Assembly: GCA_017555445.1 (NCBI GenBank) | Contig: JAFZGK010000051.1 | Coordinates: 1 to 22,168, forward strand | Source: Bacteroidales bacterium | GTDB lineage: Bacteria; Bacteroidota; Bacteroidia; Bacteroidales; UBA932 | Length of the DNA stretch: 22,168 nt | Direction of reading: 5' to 3' | Shown: positions 1 to 5,264 of the stretch, in pieces | Numbering within the stretch: position 1 is the stretch's first letter | Layout of the letters: every line of letters starts with the position of its first letter | Made by a program: the position numbers and the translations under genes | Notes under the pieces: model-generated | What the model saw: only the letters and a program-made list of their open reading frames with translations | The model's database searches: none | What the model was told of the DNA's origin: nothing

Positions 1-150
1 AATACTGATCAGCTTCATCATGATGCAAAGAGGAATTGCAAGCGGGTTGAAAAAGGCGAGAGATGACAATGCCAATGTCAGAACTGCTGATATGGAATAT
101 ATTCCTTTGCCGTATCGTCTTGATAAAGCTATTTTTGAAAATAATGTCAT
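1..150 (-). CDS. Membrane protein, N-terminal 50 codons only (runs off left edge)
   Basis: Reading leftwards from an ATG at 150 there are 50 codons without a stop, and the frame continues past the window edge. The first 20 residues are basic (K6, R11, R12, K15). A hydrophobic stretch follows from about residue 20 to 50, rich in A, L, S, F and I and broken by one Asn-Pro, as expected for one or two membrane segments or a signal anchor. A good ribosome site (AAAGGA) sits five bases before the ATG. The gene lies 19 bases after the outer-membrane protein stop on the same strand, so it is probably in the same operon. I do not recognise the family. A plus-strand frame over the same bases is also open, but it runs into the antisense of the next gene. 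The choice of strand is an inference. Confidence 0.55.
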   Translation of the reverse strand, partial: MTLFSKIALSRRYGKGIYSISAVLTLALSSLAFFNPLAIPLCIMMKLISI

Positions 151-169
151 AGTTCCTTTTGTTGTCGGT

Positions 170-787
170 TTAGAGTCTTATACCTATACCGGCCATTCCG
201 AAAGTGCTTGCAGCAGAAAGATTCAATTCAGCTATTCCATATACCCTGCCTTTGCCGAACTTGATGCCGACAGGGGCGAAATAAGGTATAGGGCAAGGCA
301 ACTCAACCTGGCCCAAGCCAAGACAGAGGTCTTTTGTGAATCCGAGTCCCAATGCTGAATATAGGCAGAAACTCTCCCTCATGAGCCATCTGTATCTGAA
401 TGAGACATTTATCGACCCTGATAGCGAACGGTTTTCTTCCACTAATACAGGCTCCGCGTCCCAATCGAACCCTTTGCCGCTGTCCATGAGAGGATTATCT
501 GTTTCAGGATATTGCAGTATATCGTAGCTTGTGAGATGAAGGTGGAGCATAGGGTTTACCTCCCACCTTTTGCCGAATGAATATGTGTATCCGATATTGA
601 TACCATACTGAAAATGTGAATCAACTGAACGTCCTTCAGAGGAATGACGAATGTCGCTTGGGAATTCAAACCCTGAAATGATGCTCGGATATCCTGTAGT
701 AATTTCCAAGGCATACTTTCCTTCTTGTGCGAAAGCACCTGCTGCAGAGATGATGGTCGCTGCAACTAATGTCAAAGTTCGTTTCAT
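170..787 (-). CDS. Small outer-membrane beta-barrel protein with signal peptide
   Basis: A protein of 205 residues. It starts with a typical signal peptide (basic start, hydrophobic stretch, cleavage after GAFAQ near residue 21). The rest alternates polar and hydrophobic or aromatic residues with many Gly and Tyr, as in 8- to 10-strand outer-membrane barrels: for example YGINIGYTYSF around 60-70, SINVSFRYRW in the middle, and a final strand FGMAGIGIRL. I start it at the ATG at 787; an in-frame TTG six bases earlier is possible but less likely. No enzyme motif is visible. It is probably a porin-like or structural envelope protein whose partner is unknown. It is co-oriented with the secreted protein upstream (68-base gap) and shares an identical 13-base start context with it, which suggests joint expression from the promoter at 1362-1391. 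Confidence 0.75.
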   Translation of the reverse strand: MKRTLTLVAATIISAAGAFAQEGKYALEITTGYPSIISGFEFPSDIRHSSEGRSVDSHFQYGINIGYTYSFGKRWEVNPMLHLHLTSYDILQYPETDNPLMDSGKGFDWDAEPVLVEENRSLSGSINVSFRYRWLMRESFCLYSALGLGFTKDLCLGLGQVELPCPIPYFAPVGIKFGKGRVYGIAELNLSAASTFGMAGIGIRL

Positions 788-855
788 AGTCAAATTTGAA
801 TCTCGTGTGCTGCACGATTTGAGTGTGTTTGTTTAGCACGTGTAAACAGATCTTC

Positions 856-1323
856 CTACTTTGAGCCGAACATAGATAATTTCTTGTTGATCTGCTCTAC
901 TGTAAGTCCACTGACATCTAAGCGGAACCAATAATCTGTTGAAACGGACATATCAGACCTATAGGCTTTTGGATATGGAACCAATTCCCATCCCATCATT
1001 CCCATCCAATTCAGGCCAGCCATAAGAGAGTTGAATTCTTTCTGATTGCCTTCATCATCTTTGACTATGCCATAAAAACTGATAAGATCGCTGTTATCCT
1101 GCCTGCAGTCAACCCTCAGCGTATAAACACGTTCTTTGACTGTGCGTGTATAATTGTGAATCTTTTCCTCTCTTTCAACTTTAGTGTCATCAAAGTTTAC
1201 GTTGCAGTAAAGGTATGCTTTACCAATAACATCGTTATTTTCAGCTGAAACTGCTACTTTCTGTGCAGATGTACTTCCCATGCTGATGATCATTGCCATG
1301 AGAATTGTAATGATCCATTTCAT
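856..1323 (-). CDS. Small secreted protein of unknown function (GWELV-type motif)
   Basis: A protein of 155 residues. An N-terminal signal peptide ends at about residue 21 (GSTSAQ), so it is exported to the periplasm or beyond. The body has a central acidic and basic region, a Cys pair (in YLYCNV and RVDCRQ), then NSLMAGLNWMGMMGWELVPY, followed about 20 residues later by YWFRLDV. The pattern of a short helix with LN, then G-W-E-L-V, then an aromatic beta strand recalls the small DUF4177-like fold, but this is a resemblance by eye. Start is taken at the ATG at 1323; an in-frame TTG lies six bases earlier. It is the first gene behind the poly-G/C promoter and probably leads the operon with the barrel protein. 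Function unknown. Confidence 0.7.
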   Translation of the reverse strand: MKWIITILMAMIISMGSTSAQKVAVSAENNDVIGKAYLYCNVNFDDTKVEREEKIHNYTRTVKERVYTLRVDCRQDNSDLISFYGIVKDDEGNQKEFNSLMAGLNWMGMMGWELVPYPKAYRSDMSVSTDYWFRLDVSGLTVEQINKKLSMFGSK

Positions 1324-1361
1324 AGTCAAAAGGTTTATTTGTTCAACTCCTGTGCTTTCTG

Positions 1362-1391
1362 CAAAGTTAATGGGGGGGGGTAAATTCCAAA
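1362..1391 (-). promoter_or_regulatory. Promoter of the secreted/outer-membrane gene group, spacer contains C9 tract
   Basis: Read on the minus strand: TTTG (1391-1388), an 18-base spacer GAATTTA-C9-AT, then TAACTTTG (1369-1362). This matches the Bacteroidota primary-sigma pattern TTTG, 19 to 21 bases, TAnnTTTG, except that the spacer is one base short. Transcription would start near 1355, about 30 bases before the ATG at 1323. The spacer is half homopolymer, so slippage would directly change promoter spacing. Confidence 0.65.
1372..1380. repeat. Homopolymer of nine G (C on the minus strand)
   Basis: Nine consecutive G on the plus strand, flanked by T on both sides. It is the longest G/C homopolymer I noticed in the window. 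It lies entirely between the -33 and -7 boxes of the promoter reading leftwards. The exact count may vary between cells or be affected by sequencing error. Confidence 0.95.
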
Positions 1392-1400
1392 TAAAATTAC

Positions 1401-1420
1401 AGATTTTTTATGAAAAATCT
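1401..1420. other. AT-rich hairpin between two minus-strand genes
   Basis: AGATTTTT (1401-1408), a four-base loop, and AAAAATCT (1413-1420) form an 8-bp perfect stem. It lies about 47 bases past the stop of the TonB-domain gene and just upstream of the -33 box at 1388-1391. It could be a weak terminator for the TonB-domain gene or an operator or UP-like element for the next promoter. The stem is AT-only apart from one pair, and no good U-run follows it in the minus direction. Confidence 0.35.
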
Positions 1421-1466
1421 CACAAAAAGTGCTGTAATATGTCTGAAAGTCAGAAAGCTTCGTGCT

Positions 1467-1916
1467 TTATTTTGATTCAGGAATCTTGAAAACTAAAGGT
1501 ATTGTGTATGTTACGCGAACAGGTTTGCCATCAACATATCCAGGAGTCCATTCAGGTGACATATTAAGTACTCTTACGGCTTCTGCGTCTATCTTTTCAT
1601 GAACACCTCTGAGAACCGTGATTTCCGTCAACTTTCCGTCAGTTCCTACTACAAAACTTAGTACGACTCTTCCTCCGATGTTGTCCTTCTTGCATTCTTC
1701 CGGGTACCGAAGCTGAGAACCTACCCATTGAGCGAAGTTGCTCAAGTCTCCGCCGTTGAATGTCGGATTCACGTCCAGTTCCTGGTAGACTGGTATGGTT
1801 CCAGGCAACTGGTGATATGATGGTGTCTCAACTGCTGCCAGAGAGATAGCTAGGAATGGAATTGCAAAGATTGTCAGCCAGACACTCTTGAGAGAGGATT
1901 TTCTATTCAACATCAT
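1467..1916 (-). CDS. Short TonB C-terminal-domain protein (energy transducer type)
   Basis: A protein of 149 residues (148 if the second of two adjacent ATGs is used). It has a short basic cytoplasmic start, one membrane segment (about 12-28, WLTIFAIPFLAISLAAV), then a periplasmic part. Residues about 55-149 form a TonB C-terminal domain: LRYPEECKK, GRVVLSFVVGTDGKLTEITVLRG, and the closing PEWTPGYVDGKPVRVTYTIP. These are family hallmarks. Unlike a classical TonB there is no long Pro-rich stretch to span the periplasm, only about 25 residues, so it may be a specialised or non-TBDT partner. No ExbB/ExbD or TonB-dependent receptor is in the window. It is 39 bases behind the PAP2 gene and could be co-transcribed with it. 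Confidence 0.85.
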   Translation of the reverse strand: MMLNRKSSLKSVWLTIFAIPFLAISLAAVETPSYHQLPGTIPVYQELDVNPTFNGGDLSNFAQWVGSQLRYPEECKKDNIGGRVVLSFVVGTDGKLTEITVLRGVHEKIDAEAVRVLNMSPEWTPGYVDGKPVRVTYTIPLVFKIPESK

Positions 1917-1955
1917 AGTAATACGAATTAAATTAATTGTGAGTATGAGGTCTGC

Positions 1956-3062
1956 TTACCAGAACCAGGCGGCGGAGTAGCCGAGGATGAGGGTGTTCAG
2001 CCATGGCTCTGCAGGGGAGATGCTGATGGACTCGAAATCTGCAAATGCCTTGATCTTGAAGTTGTTGTCTGTGATGAGGCTGAGTCCGACGCCTGCAGTC
2101 AGGTCTATGCCGCCGTCACTCATCTTGCGTGCATTGCCAGCTTCCTTTGCCAGCCATGCATATCCAAGTCCTGCCTTTGCCTGAAACTCCAGCATCTTTG
2201 CGAAATGGTAGTTCCAGTATCCGCCGAATGTCATGGAAATCATGTCTGACGAAGTGTAGTCATTATAGATAAGTGAGCTTGCTGACGCACGGGCTGTGAC
2301 TCCGGTTCCTGCAATCACTGGAATGTCTGTCTGCAGTCCGACAAGCGATCCTCTTTCCGGCAGAACTCCCATTTCCTTGCGTCCTTCGCCTCCGATGATG
2401 AACCTGCGTCCGAAAAGCAGTTCCGCAGTATAATGCTTTGCAGAAGAATCATAATAGAATACAGGCTTTTCGTAGCCGTCATACATCTGCTTGTCCTTGA
2501 AGATCTTGTCTGTGATGAAATATCCGAGATGCACCGATCCGATACCGATTGCAGCACCGGCCACGATGTCGCTCATCCAGTGTCTGTTGTTCAGGAGTCT
2601 TGAAAATCCGGTGAATGTCGCAGCTGAATAGCTGGCTATGCTGAACCATGGGCTTCTCCATCCATATTCCTTATGCAGCATGGTGGCTGTCATGAATGCT
2701 GTCGCAGTATGTCCCGAAGGGAATGAATTGAAGCTGCTGCCGTCCGGTCTCGGCCTTCTGACCGTATATTTCAATCCGTTCACCACGCTGGCCATGATTC
2801 CTACGGAAAATGCATCTGAAACGATGAGTCTGCCCCATCCTGTGCGGCTTTCGTAACCGAATGCCTTCATTCCGAGCATGACTCCGGCTGGAGCATACTG
2901 AAGGAAATCATCGAATTCGTAGCTCAGGTTCGGATAGAGGTCGTTGCGCAGAGTTTTCAGGTCCGTATCGATGTTCGGACGGGAATTCTGAGCAGAGATG
3001 CTGAAGCTAGAAATGCTGCAGAAACAGATGAGAATTATACCTATTATATATTTAATCTTCAT
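1956..3062 (-). CDS. Secreted/envelope PAP2-family phosphatase with C-terminal barrel-like domain
   Basis: A protein of 368 residues with a signal peptide ending near SISAQ25. The PAP2 catalytic signature is complete: K98 with RP at 105-106, PSGH at 115-118, and S154-R155, H161, D165. It should remove phosphate from a lipid or small phosphorylated substrate on the periplasmic side, for example a lipid A phosphate or an undecaprenyl or phosphatidyl phosphate; the substrate cannot be read from sequence. Residues about 205-368 are not part of the PAP2 core. They alternate in the manner of beta strands, with repeated Gly/aromatic segments and a terminal AAWFW, as in an outer-membrane barrel. The start ATG at 3062 is followed directly by the basic signal peptide region. 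The upstream side is a divergent promoter region shared with the small gene at 3140. Confidence 0.88.
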   Translation of the reverse strand: MKIKYIIGIILICFCSISSFSISAQNSRPNIDTDLKTLRNDLYPNLSYEFDDFLQYAPAGVMLGMKAFGYESRTGWGRLIVSDAFSVGIMASVVNGLKYTVRRPRPDGSSFNSFPSGHTATAFMTATMLHKEYGWRSPWFSIASYSAATFTGFSRLLNNRHWMSDIVAGAAIGIGSVHLGYFITDKIFKDKQMYDGYEKPVFYYDSSAKHYTAELLFGRRFIIGGEGRKEMGVLPERGSLVGLQTDIPVIAGTGVTARASASSLIYNDYTSSDMISMTFGGYWNYHFAKMLEFQAKAGLGYAWLAKEAGNARKMSDGGIDLTAGVGLSLITDNNFKIKAFADFESISISPAEPWLNTLILGYSAAWFW

Positions 3063-3074
3063 GTTGACTTTTTA

Positions 3075-3110
3075 TTTGTGCAAATCCATCAGCAAAATTA
3101 CATAAATTTG
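3075..3110 (+). promoter_or_regulatory. Divergent promoter region between the PAP2 gene and the small gene at 3140
   Basis: On the plus strand a perfect -7 box TAAATTTG lies at 3103-3110, with TTTG at 3075-3078. The spacer is 24 bases, longer than ideal. Transcription would start near 3117, giving a leader of about 23 bases to the ATG at 3140. On the minus strand TAATTTTG (3100-3093) is a -7 box for the PAP2 gene, without a clear -33 partner. The two -7 boxes are two bases apart, so the two promoters cannot easily fire at the same time. Confidence 0.5.
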
Positions 3111-3139
3111 CATAAATAAACATATCAGCGATAGGGTGA

Positions 3140-3373
3140 ATGAAGAAATATATTGATAATCAAGGCAGAAGAGTTGTGGAAACAGAGGAATTGAGTTTCC
3201 TTACAGACCACGGGCACAGCTATGGCTGGCTCAAGCGCCATTTCCGTCATCACCGTCTGAGACTTGCATTGAAGAAGGCGGATATGGTCATAGCGCCAGA
3301 CGCTGAAACTGCGGAAAATATCCACCGCTTCTACTTCATTCCACGAGAAATCATTACAGTCATCCCGCACTGA
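3140..3373 (+). CDS. 77-residue protein resembling part of a GT-B glycosyltransferase
   Basis: A complete small frame: MKKYIDNQGRRVVETEELSF at the start, then a His/Arg/Lys-rich helix (HSYGWLKRHFRHHRLRLALK), then KADMVIAPDAETAENIHRFY and FIPREIITVIP at the end. The last 35 residues look like the end of the acceptor domain in family-4 type glycosyltransferases (strand, A-x-S/D, helix, then a segment leading to the donor domain). The donor domain and its sugar-nucleotide motif are absent. It has its own -7 box (3103-3110) and no decay, so it may be a genuine short protein. It may equally be the remnant of a longer gene replaced by comF, whose 3' end is only 16 bases away. The resemblance is by eye. 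Net charge is high, so binding to nucleic acid or lipid is also possible. Confidence 0.55.
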   Translation: MKKYIDNQGRRVVETEELSFLTDHGHSYGWLKRHFRHHRLRLALKKADMVIAPDAETAENIHRFYFIPREIITVIPH

Positions 3374-3389
3374 AGTCTTCCGACAGGAC

Positions 3390-4151
3390 CTATCCCACGA
3401 ATCCCAACGTAGCTACACTTATCTGCACCGCAGGCGGAAACACCTTCCTAAGCGCGCGGTGACATTCTCCGACCGTCGAGCCTGTGGTGAATACGTCGTC
3501 AATAAGAAGTATGTGTTTTGGAACAGTATCGTAGGAATCCGGCAGCACCACTTCGAATGCACCTTTCACATTCCTTATCTTTTCTTCCACCTCCAGCTTA
3601 GTCTGGGTCTTCGTCCTGCGATTCCGGACAAGAATGTCATTCCTTATGGATGCACCGAGCGCAGATGCGACCTCGACTGCCAGAATTTCAGCCTGATTAT
3701 ACCCTCTTTTCCATCTCCTCAACCTATGGAGAGGCACGGGAATCACCATGTCAACGTCCTGGAATAATCCGGAACCGGCAAGTCGCCGCCCGAGCATTCT
3801 TCCAAAATGTCGGCCTACAGAGACATTTCCATGATATTTCAACTGATAGGGTATCTGCTTGTAGTCTCCATCTTCTTTATAGAAGAACAATGCAGTACCA
3901 TAAGCATATGCCTCATAAGGGCGGACTTCTGTAATTTCGTCTGATGTAAGATGCTTTTGAATGACATCGTTGAACCTGTCTGCCATAGGATTGTGGCTCA
4001 TCGTTTCAAAATGAGTCAGCGGCAGGTCGGCTGCGCATTCAAGACAAAGATGCTTTTCTTCAAGCAGAAGTCTGCGCCCGCAGACTATACATGCACGAGG
4101 CAGCAGTATGTCTGCCGCTGCTCTCACCCCTCTGATAATCTTCCCTTTCAT
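3390..4151 (-). CDS. comF: ComF family phosphoribosyltransferase-like protein
   Basis: A protein of 253 residues, typical ComF length. It opens with a four-Cys zinc-ribbon, C21-x2-C24 and C36-x2-C39. The C-terminal half is a type I phosphoribosyltransferase fold with PVPLHRLRRWKRGYNQAE, a well-known ComF block, and the PRPP loop LLIDDVFTTGST near 215-226. In naturally competent bacteria ComF helps import single-stranded DNA across the inner membrane. In Bacteroidota the gene is widespread and its real role is not settled. The start ATG at 4151 follows an A-rich leader just after the fabG terminator, so comF probably has its own promoter (imperfect TATC-TTTTG near 4182-4190 on the minus strand). 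It ends tail to tail with the small gene at 3140-3373. Confidence 0.92.
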   Translation of the reverse strand: MKGKIIRGVRAAADILLPRACIVCGRRLLLEEKHLCLECAADLPLTHFETMSHNPMADRFNDVIQKHLTSDEITEVRPYEAYAYGTALFFYKEDGDYKQIPYQLKYHGNVSVGRHFGRMLGRRLAGSGLFQDVDMVIPVPLHRLRRWKRGYNQAEILAVEVASALGASIRNDILVRNRRTKTQTKLEVEEKIRNVKGAFEVVLPDSYDTVPKHILLIDDVFTTGSTVGECHRALRKVFPPAVQISVATLGFVG

Positions 4152-4194
4152 GCACGCAAGTTACATCATTGCCCGTGCAATTCAAAAGATAAAA

Positions 4195-4234
4195 TAAAAA
4201 AAACAGCCCGGAAAGCTCACGCCTGCCGGACTGT
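4195..4234 (-). terminator. Intrinsic terminator of fabG
   Basis: In the minus direction ACAGTCCGG (4234-4226) pairs with CCGGGCTGT (4211-4203) with one G-U pair, giving a 9-bp stem with a 14-base loop. Eight T follow (4203-4196). It lies about 50 bases after the fabG stop and just before comF, so the two genes should be separate transcription units. Confidence 0.85.
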
Positions 4235-4282
4235 GGGTTTAGGTTTTATGCAAAATACACTATGTATGTATTTTCAGTTGTT

Positions 4283-5029
4283 TCAGCAGTTCATACCGCC
4301 GCAGCAGTTGATGACCTGTCCTGTCACATAGCCTGCCATGTCGCTGGCAAGGAATGTAGCGACATTTGCTACATCTTCAGGTGTACCTCCGCGACGCATA
4401 GGGATCTGCTTCTCCCATTCCTTGCGTACATCTTCAGGAAGTGCACTGGTCATGTCTGTTGCTATGAAGCCCGGAGCAATGCAGTTGGCGCGAACTCCGC
4501 GTGGGCCCATTTCTTTTGCGATTGACTTGGTCAGACCGATCAGACCTGCCTTTGATGCCGAGTAGTTGCACTGGCCTGCGTTTCCGCTCACTCCCACCAC
4601 TGACGACATGCAGATGATGCTTCCTCCTCTCTGGCGAGCCATGATCGGCGTGCAGGCATGGATGAAGTTGAATGCCGACTTGAGATTGGTGTCGACTACC
4701 GCATCCCACTGTTCTTCACTCATTCTCATCATGAGGCCGTCACGCGTGATACCTGCATTATTCACCAGGATATCGATTCTTCCAAAAGTGGAATGAACCT
4801 GCGATACCACTTCGTGAGCATTCTCGAATGAAGCCGCATCTGAGGCAAATCCTGCAGCACGTACCCCGAGTCCCTCAAGTTCTGCAACCAATGTCTGAGC
4901 CGCTTCATGCTGTGACCTGTATGTAAATGCTACATCAGCTCCTTCAGCTGCAAACTTCAGAGCGATTGCTCTTCCGATTCCTCTTGTCGCTCCTGTTACG
5001 AACGCGACCTTTCCGTTAAGAAGTCCCAT
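4283..5029 (-). CDS. fabG: 3-oxoacyl-[acyl-carrier-protein] reductase
   Basis: A protein of 248 residues, the usual FabG length. It is a short-chain dehydrogenase/reductase: the NADPH loop G13-ATRGIG19, the NNAG motif, and the catalytic S143, Y156, K160 (SSVVGVSG, then YSASKAG) with the standard spacing. It ends in GQVINCCGGMNC; the final Cys-rich tail is slightly unusual. It should reduce 3-oxoacyl-ACP to 3-hydroxyacyl-ACP in fatty acid elongation in the cytoplasm. Some SDRs of this length act on other substrates, but the overall pattern (APGFIATDMT, then PMRRGGTPEDVANVATFLAS) is classic FabG. I start at the ATG at 5029 rather than the TTG at 5035. It stands alone, with its own -7 box at 5055-5048 and its own terminator. 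Confidence 0.95.
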   Translation of the reverse strand: MGLLNGKVAFVTGATRGIGRAIALKFAAEGADVAFTYRSQHEAAQTLVAELEGLGVRAAGFASDAASFENAHEVVSQVHSTFGRIDILVNNAGITRDGLMMRMSEEQWDAVVDTNLKSAFNFIHACTPIMARQRGGSIICMSSVVGVSGNAGQCNYSASKAGLIGLTKSIAKEMGPRGVRANCIAPGFIATDMTSALPEDVRKEWEKQIPMRRGGTPEDVANVATFLASDMAGYVTGQVINCCGGMNC

Positions 5030-5047
5030 AATCAATCAAAATTTTTT

Positions 5048-5055
5048 CAAAGATA
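5048..5055 (-). promoter_or_regulatory. Putative -7 box of fabG
   Basis: On the minus strand TATCTTTG matches TAnnTTTG and ends 19 bases before the ATG at 5029, so the leader would be only about 12 bases. No clear TTTG is found 19 to 21 bases upstream, so the call rests on one box. Confidence 0.4.
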
Positions 5056-5169
5056 GCAACCTCCTCTCAAATCCGAACCGTATCGTCTCTGAAAAAACGG
5101 CTGCAAAAATATCTAACCGTTCAATTTCTGCAAAATCATAAAGACGGAGATTGGTAAAAATTGCCTCGT

Positions 5170-5199
5170 TGTGGCCAAATACCGTTTTATGTGGTCAAA
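5170..5199 (+). repeat. Tandem 10-base direct repeat TGTGGYCAAA at exact 20-base period
   Basis: TGTGGCCAAA at 5170-5179 and TGTGGTCAAA at 5190-5199 differ at one base, and their starts are exactly 20 bases apart. That is two helical turns, so a tandem-binding regulator would meet both on one face. The second copy ends seven bases before the -7 box at 5206-5213. It therefore covers the usual -33 region, where no proper TTTG is present. This is what an activator or repressor site for ahcY would look like. The binding protein is unknown. Confidence 0.55.
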
Positions 5200-5205
5200 A
5201 ATATC

Positions 5206-5213
5206 TATCTTTG
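5206..5213 (+). promoter_or_regulatory. Putative -7 box of ahcY
   Basis: TATCTTTG matches TAnnTTTG. Transcription would begin near 5220, leaving a leader of about 45 bases. The -33 box is poor: the best is TTTT at 5185-5188 with a 17-base spacer. This suggests dependence on an activator, possibly acting at the tandem repeat just upstream. Confidence 0.5.
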
Positions 5214-5236
5214 CGCCCGGTTCAATGGAAAATTCA

Positions 5237-5248
5237 GGCCGGAAGGCC
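5237..5248 (+). other. GNRA-loop hairpin in the ahcY leader
   Basis: GGCC-GGAA-GGCC forms a 4-bp all-GC stem closed by a GNRA tetraloop, 16 bases before the ATG at 5265. A CCGG at 5217-5220 near the predicted transcript start could pair instead with the CCGG at 5239-5242. A translation-modulating hairpin is possible. I could not match it to the S-adenosylhomocysteine riboswitch or SAM-II consensus as I know them. Confidence 0.35.
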
Positions 5249-5264
5249 CCAAAAGAAAAATATT

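Noticed and set aside
2..358. Plus-strand open frame at the left end, 112 residues from the first ATG
   Set aside because: Its second half is antisense to the well-supported barrel gene, and the same first 150 bases on the minus strand encode a convincing membrane-protein N-terminus with a ribosome site in the same operon. The choice is not certain.
3125..3370. Minus-strand open frame opposite the small glycosyltransferase-like gene
   Set aside because: Composition is unlike a protein of this organism, no ribosome site or promoter fits, and the plus-strand frame has both a -7 box and a recognisable pattern.
3374..3767. Possible continuation of the glycosyltransferase-like gene by frameshift
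   Set aside because: Downstream plus-strand frames lie inside comF and translate to shadow sequence with no donor-domain motif, so there is no broken remainder here.
5151..5264. N-terminal extension of AhcY by 38 codons
   Set aside because: It overlaps the -7 box and tandem repeats, and the family begins at MASEIRNPQLW-like sequence.
5214..5264. S-adenosylhomocysteine or SAM-II riboswitch before ahcY
   Set aside because: Leader is too short and lacks the conserved segments of those classes; only a small GC hairpin is seen.
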